From Colwellia psychrerythraea 34H (GTDB taxonomy: Bacteria; Pseudomonadota; Gammaproteobacteria; Enterobacterales; Alteromonadaceae): a DNA stretch of 64,000 bases. The notes under the pieces were generated by a model. It worked only from the letters and a program-made list of their open reading frames with translations, was not told the DNA's origin and searched no databases. Shown piece after piece: positions 1-7,996 of the stretch. The stretch spans positions 3,472,001 through 3,536,000 of the forward strand of contig NC_003910.7 in assembly GCF_000012325.1 (NCBI RefSeq), written 5' to 3'. Position 1 is the stretch's first letter, and each line of letters opens with the position of its first letter. The translations under genes were made by a program, and so were the position numbers.

Positions 1-237
1 AATATCCGTTGGGTTATTAATACCTTGTTCACGCAAGCTATCGCCATTAAAAGCAGCTAGCGAAATACCAACATCTTGTATACTTTGAATACGTTTTTGC
101 GAAGTGACTGATATTACTTCTATACCAGAAGAGTCCTCTGCCTCTAGCTTCTCTTGTGCATTTGCTGTAGAGAAAAGCGCTATAGATATAGCAACTGCTA
201 TTGTACTTTTCTGCAAATTATTGTGTGTTATCCCCAT
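1..237 (-). CDS. TonB-dependent receptor, N-terminal part (runs off left edge)
   Basis: Reading leftward from an ATG at 237 there is an open frame of 79 codons that continues past the window edge. It begins with a signal peptide (MGITHNNLQKSTIAVAISIA..., predicted cleavage after STANA) and then a plug-domain start: GIEVISVTSQKR followed by IQDVGISLAAFNGDSLREQG. This layout (signal peptide, TonB-box-like EVISVTSQKR, then the plug) is typical of outer-membrane TonB-dependent receptors that import siderophores, vitamins or organic substrates. It lies about 60 bp after the acyl-CoA ligase gene on the same strand, so it may be the last gene of that cluster and may import the compound the cluster degrades; that link is inference. 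The barrel is outside the window, so substrate cannot be judged. Confidence 0.85.
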   Translation of the reverse strand, partial: MGITHNNLQKSTIAVAISIALFSTANAQEKLEAEDSSGIEVISVTSQKRIQSIQDVGISLAAFNGDSLREQGINNPTDI

Positions 238-299
238 AATCTAAATACCTTCTAAGTTGTTATCATTGTTATAATAGAATTGTTATGTCTTTCTTATTC

Positions 300-1943
300 T
301 TATGTACGTTTCGTTTGCTTATTCCTATCCCAACTATTTTCGGTTAAGTCTTTACATGTTGAAATTAATTTATGTTTTGCTACTTTTTTTGTTGGCGTGT
401 AAGGAAAGTCTCTAACAAATTCGAGATACCTTGGAATTTTAAAAGCGGCTAATTTTGTTTGGCAGTAATCAATTACCTGTTCTGCTGTTAAGTTATTTTC
501 ACCCACTCTAACTAGCACATAAGCTTTGACTTCTTCACCTCGATAATCATCAGGAACAGCAACTACTGCTGCCTGCTCAATTTGGGGATGTTGAGATAAA
601 ACATATTCAACTTCCATTGCAGAGATATTTTCACTTGAGCGTCGGATCATGTCTTTAAAGCGACCAATTATTTTAAAGTAGCCTTTTTCGGTTTGTATAA
701 ACTTGTCACCGGTTCGAAACCAGTTATCAACAAAAGACTCTGCGTTGGCTTCTGGCTTATTGTAATACCCCTTAAAAATGCCATCACCTTTAATCCAAAG
801 TTCACCTGGTTCATTTCTAGCAGCTTCTTCACCGTTTTCTAACATGACTTTACACTGACGAAATGGTGTCATTAAGCCACAAGTACCAAGTACATCAACA
901 TCAGTTATTTCATCGGGTACAATTAAACCGGGACCAATTTCAGTCATGCCATAAGCGTTACTAACATTGATGCCAAAGCGTTGTTGTAACTGCACAATAT
1001 TTTCTGCACTGGCTCCACCAATAAATAGCTTTTTCAGGGGTAAATTCACATCATCAGGTGATGCTTTTTGGCTGAGTAATGGTCGAGGGATCCATGCCAT
1101 ATCAATGTCATAACGTTTAATACGGTCAATAAATTTTGATGCGGATAATCGCCCTGCAACATTCAAACGTGCACCACAATGTAAAGCCATGACTAATTGC
1201 CATTGCGGATCCATATAATAAAAGGAGTGGTCTGTTAGAATACTGTTAATTGAATAGGGCAACATTGAATCAACAACACAGCCAAGTAAAATCCAATACT
1301 TTTGCGTTTGCATACAGCCTTTAGGAAAACCTGTAGTACCTGATGTATATTGAATATTAAGTAAATCATCATTATGCAAAGGCCAGTCTGGCATAAAGTC
1401 AGCCTGACCTGATTCTGAAACATCGTGCCAATGATGAAAAGTGCTGCCTTGGTAATTAGCAACAATAATCTGATTAGCGCTAATGGTTGCAGGTTTTGCT
1501 TTCATGTCATCGAATACAGGTAAAAATTGATTCTCCGTAATAATAAATTCACTATCACTGTCATTAATCAAATAATCGAGTTCTTTACCTGTATACGTAG
1601 TGTTTACTGGCACCATCACTGCGCCTAACACAGCAAGCGCTAGCCAAGTAACCGGAAACTCAATACGGTTACTCATCATAACGGCAACATGAGAACCCTT
1701 TTTCACACCAATAAGTGTTAAACCATGGGCTAGACGATAAACACTGCCATGTAATTCACTAAAAGTTAACTGTATACCAACGCCCTTTTCCGAGACTTGC
1801 TCAAAAAAGTTAATGGCTGTTTTATCACCATGAGAATTATTAGCTGCAGCCAATAATTCTCGAAAGTTTTCAGGAAAAGCTACGTTAGTTTCTACATGTT
1901 TTTTCCTGACAAAATACGCTTCTAGTTCAGATTCAAATGACAT
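300..1943 (-). CDS. AMP-forming acyl-CoA ligase/synthetase
   Basis: A 547-residue member of the ANL superfamily, which activates a carboxylic acid with ATP to an acyl-adenylate and then forms the CoA thioester. The ATP/P-loop motif YTSGTTGFPKG is at about residues 199-209, the YGMTEIGPG motif follows in the middle, the hinge motif FRTGDKF is in the C-terminal half, and the C-terminal catalytic lysine lies in TPTKKVAKHKL. Length is normal for the family. Its start codon overlaps the stop of the upstream crotonase gene (TAATG), so the two are translationally coupled. The sequence resembles fatty-acid/carnitine-type CoA ligases more than acetyl-CoA synthetases, but the substrate cannot be read from the sequence. 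Confidence 0.9.
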   Translation of the reverse strand: MSFESELEAYFVRKKHVETNVAFPENFRELLAAANNSHGDKTAINFFEQVSEKGVGIQLTFSELHGSVYRLAHGLTLIGVKKGSHVAVMMSNRIEFPVTWLALAVLGAVMVPVNTTYTGKELDYLINDSDSEFIITENQFLPVFDDMKAKPATISANQIIVANYQGSTFHHWHDVSESGQADFMPDWPLHNDDLLNIQYTSGTTGFPKGCMQTQKYWILLGCVVDSMLPYSINSILTDHSFYYMDPQWQLVMALHCGARLNVAGRLSASKFIDRIKRYDIDMAWIPRPLLSQKASPDDVNLPLKKLFIGGASAENIVQLQQRFGINVSNAYGMTEIGPGLIVPDEITDVDVLGTCGLMTPFRQCKVMLENGEEAARNEPGELWIKGDGIFKGYYNKPEANAESFVDNWFRTGDKFIQTEKGYFKIIGRFKDMIRRSSENISAMEVEYVLSQHPQIEQAAVVAVPDDYRGEEVKAYVLVRVGENNLTAEQVIDYCQTKLAAFKIPRYLEFVRDFPYTPTKKVAKHKLISTCKDLTENSWDRNKQTKRT

Positions 1944-2704
1944 TAGCTGGTACCCTTTTCATTGGAGACTTGATTTTTTAAATCTCCGATTGCGGTATTT
2001 CCAGCAGCTAAATGCAGTTTCCTTTGATTTATGTATTGCTGACTTGCATGCTCTAGAGCGCTTGAACGAGAAAGCTCAGTGCCACGATGCAAACCATCTA
2101 ATTCAGTTTCTATAGCAATCAATGGGTGACTAGCAATCTTTTTAGCTATTTCCATCGCCCGAGAAAAACACTCAATATCTTTGGTCACTTCATTAACAAT
2201 GAAATACTCTTTTGCTTGTTCAGCACCAATTTTTTCACCCGTTAAGGCTAGATAAGCAGCATGAACCGAGGGGATTTGTATACCTAAACGTGTAGCACCA
2301 CTAATGCCGCCCATGCCATAGGCTATTTCAGGAAAACCCAAACGAGCACTTTCACCCGCAATACGAATATCAGTCAATAACAAGCTGTAGACAATTCCCT
2401 GTCCTAAACACCAGCCATTGATGGCACTGATCATCGGTTTAGTTCGACGTTGATTGATAAGTAATTCATCCCAACGAGGGTTTTCTCGTGATTTAATCGC
2501 AGTATCAGATTCTTTTAAATCATCACCTGCACTAAAATTCCCTCCTGATCCCGTTAATACGGCAACTTTTGCATTATCATCATGCAAAAACTTCAAGTAA
2601 CTACGATAAAATTGTTCATGCATTTCCATGGTAAAAAGGTTTAACTTGCCATTCTCTATGGTGAATACAGCAATGTTTCCTTCAAGGTGGTATTTAACAG
2701 GCAT
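1943..2704 (-). CDS. Enoyl-CoA hydratase/isomerase (crotonase) family protein
   Basis: A 253-residue crotonase-fold protein acting on a CoA thioester. I start it at the ATG at 2704 (MPVKYHLEGN); the open frame extends further upstream but that part is hydrophobic, AT-rich and unlike the family. The oxyanion-hole segments are visible (GGNFSAGDDL and GWCLGQGIVYS) and the second catalytic region keeps the glutamate (LGFPEIAYGMGGISG). The first catalytic glutamate expected after the glycine-rich loop is not there (GQGIVYSLLLTD), so it may not be a classical hydratase; isomerase, thioesterase or hydrolase chemistry is possible. It sits between the symporter and the ligase gene and overlaps the latter by one base. 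Confidence 0.85.
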   Translation of the reverse strand: MPVKYHLEGNIAVFTIENGKLNLFTMEMHEQFYRSYLKFLHDDNAKVAVLTGSGGNFSAGDDLKESDTAIKSRENPRWDELLINQRRTKPMISAINGWCLGQGIVYSLLLTDIRIAGESARLGFPEIAYGMGGISGATRLGIQIPSVHAAYLALTGEKIGAEQAKEYFIVNEVTKDIECFSRAMEIAKKIASHPLIAIETELDGLHRGTELSRSSALEHASQQYINQRKLHLAAGNTAIGDLKNQVSNEKGTS

Positions 2705-2768
2705 AACTAAAAACCTCAGATAATATTTGATATAAAAGGGAAAATTAATAAGTAAATTAATAAGTAAT

Positions 2769-4229
2769 TTATTTAACAGGTTCAGGTATTGACGAACTAC
2801 TCTGTAAGTTAACATCAACATTACGTAACAAAGGTTGCGTCGCCGTTGCTGGGTTATAAGTTAAGTGACTCACAAACCACATAGCTAAACTACTCGACAC
2901 TAACGCTAATAAAATAGGTTCTACACCTTCAGGTAAATGACCTTGCATTTTTGCAGCAAAACTTGATAACTGAACGACAGCACCGGTAATGGCAGAAATT
3001 AAGGCGGCGCTACTAGTTGCTTTTTTATAGAACAAAGCAGCCATGACTGGCACAAATAACCCAGAAACAAAAATAGCTAATGCAAGCATCATCACTTCAA
3101 AAATATTACTTTTTTGCAGGGCAAAAATAAGACCGAATATACCGACAACCAGTACTGTTATTCGAGTAATAAGTAGTTGTTTTTTATCTGATATCTCAGG
3201 TTTTAGTACTTTGAATAAATCGGTACTTACCGTGGTGCCCGTCACCAATAATGCTGAATCAGCCGTAGAAATAATAATACCCATTATTGCGGCTAAGCAG
3301 ATGCCTTTAACTAAGGGTGGCATGTGGTTCATGACCAAAGTAGGAATAACGCTATCGCGGTGGGCCAGATCAGGTAGGGTATTAAAAGCAATAACACCTA
3401 AAGTAACGACCACCAAACTCCAGAACATAAAAATAGCTGCCGTAGCCAAGAATGCAGGTTTTAAGTTAGCGGTATTTTTTGAAGCAGCCACCCGTTGCCA
3501 AATAGAAGGGTCAATTAAGACAAAAGCAAAATAGATAGGGAAAAATGAAAGTACATAACCCCAGTGCATACCACCTAACCAATCTACTGCTGGCGAAACT
3601 AAAGCGCTACTCAGTTGGTCGCCTAAATCTATGGATAAAAACAGTGGCAGTAACAAACCACCGCCAATGAGCATAATAATAGTTTGAAATAAGTCGTTAT
3701 AAGCGACTGCAAGTAAACCACCTACTAAGGTGTATATAACAATCACCAAGGTAGCGATAATTACAGCATGTTCAAAGGTAATACCAAAATCAGAAAATAC
3801 TGCTTCGGCTGTTAAACCAATAGCAATTAATTGCGCGCCAAACAAAGCAATAACAGCGAGTACTAAAACTACGGCAGAAATAACGCGCATGGTCTTACCG
3901 TAACGACGCTCCAGTGCCCCTGGAATGGTATCAATTTTAGCCTGTTGCAATTTAGGGGCTAAAAAACAAAGTACGATATAACCTAAAATATAAGCAACAC
4001 TGGCAATTAATATCGCGTACCCTACTTCGTAAGCTTTACCTGCTTTACCAAATGTTGCTGCCGCTCCTATGGCTGAGCCAACTAAAGTCCCTAACAATAC
4101 CGGCATGCTCAAAGAGCGACCTGCGACCATATAATCTTCAGAGTTTTTTACCTTGCTACCTGCATAAATACCTATGCCCACTAACACACAAAAATATACA
4201 GCTATCACTACTAAATCGATAAAATCCAT
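2769..4229 (-). CDS. Sodium:solute symporter (SSS family)
   Basis: A 486-residue inner-membrane protein with about 13 hydrophobic segments and the SSS signature near the N-terminus (SEDYMVAGRSLSMPVLLGTL...) followed by alternating helices. It should co-transport a solute with Na+. The frame can be opened at GTG 4235, but an AAGGTG ribosome-binding site just upstream places the start at ATG 4229 (MDFIDLVVIAVYF). It is the first gene of the minus-strand cluster with the crotonase and acyl-CoA ligase genes, 64 bp from the next, so it probably imports the acid that the ligase activates. The substrate is not determinable from sequence alone. Confidence 0.88.
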   Translation of the reverse strand: MDFIDLVVIAVYFCVLVGIGIYAGSKVKNSEDYMVAGRSLSMPVLLGTLVGSAIGAAATFGKAGKAYEVGYAILIASVAYILGYIVLCFLAPKLQQAKIDTIPGALERRYGKTMRVISAVVLVLAVIALFGAQLIAIGLTAEAVFSDFGITFEHAVIIATLVIVIYTLVGGLLAVAYNDLFQTIIMLIGGGLLLPLFLSIDLGDQLSSALVSPAVDWLGGMHWGYVLSFFPIYFAFVLIDPSIWQRVAASKNTANLKPAFLATAAIFMFWSLVVVTLGVIAFNTLPDLAHRDSVIPTLVMNHMPPLVKGICLAAIMGIIISTADSALLVTGTTVSTDLFKVLKPEISDKKQLLITRITVLVVGIFGLIFALQKSNIFEVMMLALAIFVSGLFVPVMAALFYKKATSSAALISAITGAVVQLSSFAAKMQGHLPEGVEPILLALVSSSLAMWFVSHLTYNPATATQPLLRNVDVNLQSSSSIPEPVK

Positions 4230-4298
4230 CAACACACCTTAAACCGTTACAAGCTACTTATTGTTATGACTCGTACGTAGTTTTCCGTACAACCCTAA

Positions 4299-4320
4299 AA
4301 TATGAACAACTGTTCGTATT
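4299..4320. promoter_or_regulatory. 22-bp near-perfect palindrome, putative operator of the acyl-CoA cluster
   Basis: Two 10-bp arms, AATATGAACA and TGTTCGTATT, match as an inverted repeat with one mismatch around a central AC. The site is about 70 bp upstream of the symporter start, where the promoter of the minus-strand cluster must lie. Size and symmetry fit a dimeric repressor such as a TetR- or GntR-type acyl-CoA sensor; no such regulator gene is adjacent in the window. A second, shorter inverted repeat (GTACG...CGTAC, 4273-4290) lies between it and the gene. Confidence 0.5.
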
Positions 4321-4595
4321 TGTGTTTTAAAGTATATTAACATTATTAAACAAAAGTCAACGATAAATAACATAAAGATTAAAAATCAACACTATCAATT
4401 ACTTAATAAAACAACAGGATGATTAAACAATGTGTTTTTGAAATAATAAGACCATATCCCCTGACAAGTATTTTATTTTTGTGTAATAAATTGAATTATT
4501 TATCTTTTGAAATATGTACGTATCAGTCCAAATTAAAGCTAAAGTTCTATATAATTTGTGCCCTATTAAAATGATAAAACATTAACTTTTTTACC

Positions 4596-4622
4596 AAAGC
4601 TACTCTCATCAAAAGTAGCTTT
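4596..4622. repeat. Perfect 9-bp hairpin
   Basis: AAAGCTACT and AGTAGCTTT form a perfect stem around a 9-base loop. It lies in the long non-coding stretch between the acyl-CoA cluster promoter and the Kef remnant. Neither side is followed by a run of T in the direction of transcription, so a terminator role is doubtful; it could be what is left of a terminator for a deleted gene. Confidence 0.4.
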
Positions 4623-4679
4623 AATGGGTAGTAGCGACCGTCAATAATTCTTTATTCTACAAATAAGCTTAATCGGTGA

Positions 4680-5024
4680 TTAGACTCTGAAAGGGTAACC
4701 ATGCCCACAATAGTCTCCTTGGTTTTAAAGGCTATTTACCCACACGTGCTTAGTTGAATCCAAAGAAGGTTCGAGTCAGCCTTAGGCTTAGGTGTTTCAG
4801 CGCTAGAATTACTCGGAAATAGCCAAGAAAGTGCTAAACGTGCAGGTCAATTATTTTCAGAGCATGATAGAGAATCAATGCATGTTTTATCTGAAGTATG
4901 GGGTGATGATCATAATTATGGGGTTGTCGTTAAAAAACGTATGGAACTGCTTAAACAAGTACTCGTCAGCGATGAAGAAGAGCAAAGTAAAATACAGACT
5001 TGCCAAAAATCACCTGAAGCCTAA
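4680..5024 (+). pseudogene. Decayed C-terminal remnant of a KefB/KefC-type K+/H+ antiporter
   Basis: In one plus-strand frame, interrupted by a stop at 4755, the translation reads DSERVTMPTIVSLVLKAIYPHV, then RRFESALALGVSALELLG, then GNSQESAKRAGQLFSEHDRE and a tail ending at a stop at 5022-5024. The FESALALGVSALELLG block is the segment after the Rossmann-fold RCK/TrkA_N domain of glutathione-gated K+ efflux antiporters (CPA2 family), where REtFesSL-LGr-aLe-LG is typical, and the preceding block matches the last beta-alpha unit of that domain. About 20-25 codons between the two blocks are missing and the N-terminal membrane domain is gone. The tail (MELLKQVLVSDEEEQ) is still intact, suggesting recent loss. 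Confidence 0.65.
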
Positions 5025-5073
5025 GTGTAAATGGCATGAAGCAAAATTGTGGCATAACGAGCTTTTTAAGTTC

Positions 5074-5112
5074 GATTATTAGCACTGGCATAACAGCCAT
5101 GTGCTAATAATC
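5074..5112. terminator. Long hairpin just after the Kef remnant
   Basis: Arms GATTATTAGCAC and GTGCTAATAATC (12 bp, perfect), continued inward by TGGC/GCCA with one unpaired base. It lies 50 bp after the stop of the Kef remnant and before the converging metallo-hydrolase gene, so it was probably the terminator of the lost antiporter gene, possibly used from both sides. There is no clear T-run, so the role is inferred from position. Confidence 0.45.
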
Positions 5113-5149
5113 AATGATATTTGCAAAAGCTAAGCTCTTAATAAAATGT

Positions 5150-6097
5150 TTACTGCTGTCTTTTATACATCAGCTCTACATAGCGTTTAATTTCCGAGTC
5201 GAAATTATCATATAAGGGTCTATATAGTGGTCCCAGTTCTGCACTAACATCTAGTATAATTTCATTAGGCTTTTTATTCTCTTGGTACCCCTCTTTTACA
5301 AGTTTCCAAACACCCGCAACTAAATCAGCATCGCGTTTCACCGATTTGCCTGTCGTCGCTTCACCATGTCCCGTTAAGACAATTTCAGGGTTCAACTTTA
5401 CTACATCATTAAGAGTATCAATCAAGTTAGGTACATCACCATGGTAAGTAAGAATCGGCATCCATTGCGAACTCAAAACATCTCCACCAAATATAATTTT
5501 CTGTTCGGGTAACCACATTAAAACATCACCTGGAGAATGTGCATCATTTGAGAAAATGAACTCAACATCCACTCCACCAAAATTACGCTTTTCTCCTTGA
5601 GCCAACAATAAAGATGGATACACAACATGAGTGGAGCCAGTCGCCCCTTCGGTCATGCGAGAAAAAGCATCTACCGGTCCTTGTCCGTCTTCTTTCATTA
5701 TTGCAACCGCTCTAACACTTGAAATTATCTCAGCGCCCGTATCTGTAAATCCTGCATTACCCAACCAATGATCCGCATGACTATGGGAGTTAACCACCCA
5801 ACGAACCGGTTTCTCCGTGACTGATTTAATCGCTTTTTTAATTTCGTTACCAATGATTTCAGAAGATCCTGTATCAAATAACAGCACTCCTTTTTCGGTA
5901 ACAACAAAATGACTATTGGAATTCCAGCCTTTATTCTCAGGTGTTGGTAAACCAAATGATGGTGAAACAATGCTATAGACATTATCGACAATGGGTGTCA
6001 CCGAGAAATCAAAGTTCGCATTCTCTGCCCATACACTGTTGAATATCGAGCCAATTAGGCACGTGGAAACTATCATTTTTTTAAGGATTTTCAGCAT
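5150..6097 (-). CDS. Exported metallo-beta-lactamase-fold hydrolase
   Basis: A 315-residue protein when started at ATG 6097, which gives a clean signal peptide (MLKILKKMIVSTCLIGSIFN..., cleavage after SVWA); the open frame upstream of it lacks such features. The zinc-binding motif HSHADH is at about residues 105-110, with a downstream His/Asp pair (AHSPGD) and the late His in LTGHGEAT. Members hydrolyse esters, thioesters or lactams in the periplasm. The substrate is unknown; it resembles the quinoprotein-relay-associated MBL proteins rather than class B beta-lactamases. It stands alone between a pseudogene and an orphan small gene. Confidence 0.82.
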   Translation of the reverse strand: MLKILKKMIVSTCLIGSIFNSVWAENANFDFSVTPIVDNVYSIVSPSFGLPTPENKGWNSNSHFVVTEKGVLLFDTGSSEIIGNEIKKAIKSVTEKPVRWVVNSHSHADHWLGNAGFTDTGAEIISSVRAVAIMKEDGQGPVDAFSRMTEGATGSTHVVYPSLLLAQGEKRNFGGVDVEFIFSNDAHSPGDVLMWLPEQKIIFGGDVLSSQWMPILTYHGDVPNLIDTLNDVVKLNPEIVLTGHGEATTGKSVKRDADLVAGVWKLVKEGYQENKKPNEIILDVSAELGPLYRPLYDNFDSEIKRYVELMYKRQQ

Positions 6098-6455
6098 ATA
6101 TTCCCACTTTAATAGGTGACTGTAGTAGATGACTTCGTCGATAATTTTAATCGCGTGTATTTCTATACTCGTTACCAATCAAGTTATAGCGTATTGGCTA
6201 ACTTACATTTTTATAACAAAGCATCAATTTTAAATAAACGTCTTTGAGATGAACTAGCGACTTTCTAAGTTGAAAGCTAAATTAATGCTGACAAAAGCCA
6301 ACAAAACTTCATCATGAAATCCGCTATTACAGACTAGAATATTCTTACTGTTATCATCTTTAGCTAAGAAATCGTACAAAAAATAACCTACAATTAATAC
6401 TATGACTTGGAAGCTCGGGATTATTTACCCACCCCTAACGCTGAGGTTATCGAAT

Positions 6456-6635
6456 ATGAAACAGTCTATGAAGTATATTAAGGTGATTGAAACGGTAGAG
6501 GTCAATGGCTGCTACTTAAAAGAACATCGGCACCACAGCGAACGCCGTAACATGTTAAAGCTACATTTTATTTACTACGAAAGACGGTCACACAATCGCC
6601 GCGAACAATCACTCGAACTCGATATCGAGGCTTAA
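6456..6635 (+). CDS. Small basic hypothetical protein
   Basis: A 59-codon frame starting at ATG 6456, 9 bases after a GAGG ribosome-binding site. The product is rich in Arg/His/Glu, with repeated ERR/RR pairs (HHSERRN, YERRSHNRRE), and ends in an acidic tail. The frame can be opened earlier at 6402 but without a ribosome-binding site. I do not recognise a family. Coding status rests only on the start context and the open frame. Confidence 0.35.
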   Translation: MKQSMKYIKVIETVEVNGCYLKEHRHHSERRNMLKLHFIYYERRSHNRREQSLELDIEA

Positions 6636-6656
6636 TTATTTTTAAAAGCCAAAATG

Positions 6657-6702
6657 AAAAGCGGCATGGTCATTAACCATTACCGCAGTAGATCCTAATT
6701 CG
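6657..6702 (-). pseudogene. Remnant of an aldehyde dehydrogenase gene
   Basis: Read on the minus strand, these 46 bases encode ELGSTAVMVNDHAAF, which matches ELDATAVMVNDHTAF in the C-terminal half of the aldehyde dehydrogenase at 13804-15231 (13 of 15 residues), with clear DNA identity to 13918-13965 as well. No other part of that gene is present here. The stop codon of the EamA gene (6695) lies inside the remnant, in another frame, so the 3' end of that transporter gene has been built from or fused to dehydrogenase DNA. It indicates a second dehydrogenase copy once stood here. Confidence 0.6.
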
Positions 6703-7630
6703 CTGGCTTGTTTCTATTTTTACTCAATGCCGTAACACTTGAACCAATCACTAAAATGACGGCACCAATGATACTGAGTGTATTTAGTGGCTCTATAGCT
6801 ATTGCTTCAGGCAAAATGTAGTTGGTAAGTTGCATAAACATTAACGTTAATAACGGTGTTACTGCTAACGTTGCACTTACTCGTGATGCTTCCCAATGCT
6901 CAAGAGCTTCCGCAAAAGCACCATAGGCCACAAGGGTATTTGCCCCACAAAAAATTAACAGTAACCAGCCGATAGTATCTAACTCTAATACTAACGAAGG
7001 TACAGATGATGGTAAAAACACCAAGGTGCCCGATAAATAAATGAGTATCATGATTTCTTCTGAGGCAAAATGTTTCAACAATTGTTTCTGCGCTAGTGCA
7101 TAAATAGCCCACAGAATTGCTGCAAGAATAATGAAGAAGAGACCAAGCGCATAATCACCATGAAAATTAAGTAATTGTTCAAAACGTTGATTGAAAAATA
7201 ACAACAGTCCTAAAAAGAACGTTAATAAGCCCACTTTTTGCTTGGTATTAAATGATTCTTTAAAAACACAAACACCGCCGATAAGTAATAACATTGGGGC
7301 TATTTGAATCATAACCTGCGTGCTTTCAGGCGATGTCAATTCCAGTCCCATCATATACATAATGTAATTTGCTAATAGGCCAACGATGGTCAGTGTCATT
7401 AACACCATTATTCGTTTATTTTTTAGCGACGATAATGAAGGTAAACGTTTGGTGACTAATAGATACCCGCCTAAAAATACTGCAGCAATAAGAAAGCGAT
7501 ACCAGGTAATGGTGTTTACATCCATATACTGTAAAAGCCCTTTTAAGGCGATAGGCAAAATGCCCCATAAAATCGCCGTAGTAAGAGATAAAAATAAACC
7601 CAGTCGCCATCGACCACTAATTTCATGCAT
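6695..7630 (-). CDS. EamA/DMT-family transporter
   Basis: A 311-residue integral membrane protein with ten predicted helices in two EamA repeats, the usual size for drug/metabolite exporters. I prefer ATG 7630 (MHEISGRWRLGLFLSLTTAILWG) to the earlier one at 7675, because the family normally begins within about 15 residues of the first helix. Typical motifs such as the first-helix AILWG and the TWYRF segment of helix 2 are present. The last residues (NKPAN) are encoded by DNA related to an aldehyde dehydrogenase gene, so the C-terminus may be altered from the ancestor. Substrate unknown. Confidence 0.85.
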   Translation of the reverse strand: MHEISGRWRLGLFLSLTTAILWGILPIALKGLLQYMDVNTITWYRFLIAAVFLGGYLLVTKRLPSLSSLKNKRIMVLMTLTIVGLLANYIMYMMGLELTSPESTQVMIQIAPMLLLIGGVCVFKESFNTKQKVGLLTFFLGLLLFFNQRFEQLLNFHGDYALGLFFIILAAILWAIYALAQKQLLKHFASEEIMILIYLSGTLVFLPSSVPSLVLELDTIGWLLLIFCGANTLVAYGAFAEALEHWEASRVSATLAVTPLLTLMFMQLTNYILPEAIAIEPLNTLSIIGAVILVIGSSVTALSKNRNKPAN

Positions 7631-7996
7631 AGAAAAACACTCAGTTAACAACGCTAACGTTAGCACTGCTTTCAAAAATGTGGATTATCTAGAAACTCGA
7701 TAGCAAAAGCTATTATTTTTAAGCCTTGTTTGCATTTAAAAATAGAACATCATTATTTTTATCCTCGATGGAGCAAAAAAACATCTAATGATGCAATATG
7801 AGTAAATTGCGCTGTGTTTCTTATGTTCGCAAGAATCGGGTTGAGTAATAAACGACCTTAGTTAAGAATGAATACATTATCGTGTTTTGGAATGTATTAT
7901 GTCTCTAACGAGATTACTCAGTTTAGGCGGTTTGTGGGACGGTACTTGCGTACAGGTTTTCTCCAACAACTACTTTTAATAAAAAGGGACTGAAAA
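7631..7996. other. Intergenic stretch without recognised features
   Basis: This region separates the divergent EamA and Ada-like genes and must hold both promoters. I see no gene, strong hairpin, or repeat element in it; a ribosome-binding site (AAAAGGGA) lies immediately before the Ada-like gene. Confidence 0.5.

Noticed and set aside
3043..3534. Plus-strand open frame of 163 codons inside the symporter gene
   Set aside because: It is antisense to a clear SSS transporter; its residue pattern (many Thr, Ile, Ala, Lys) is the usual shadow of a membrane protein.
4831..5082. Open frame of 83 codons on the plus strand
   Set aside because: It overlaps the Kef remnant in another frame; the remnant's frame has a recognisable family match and this one has none.
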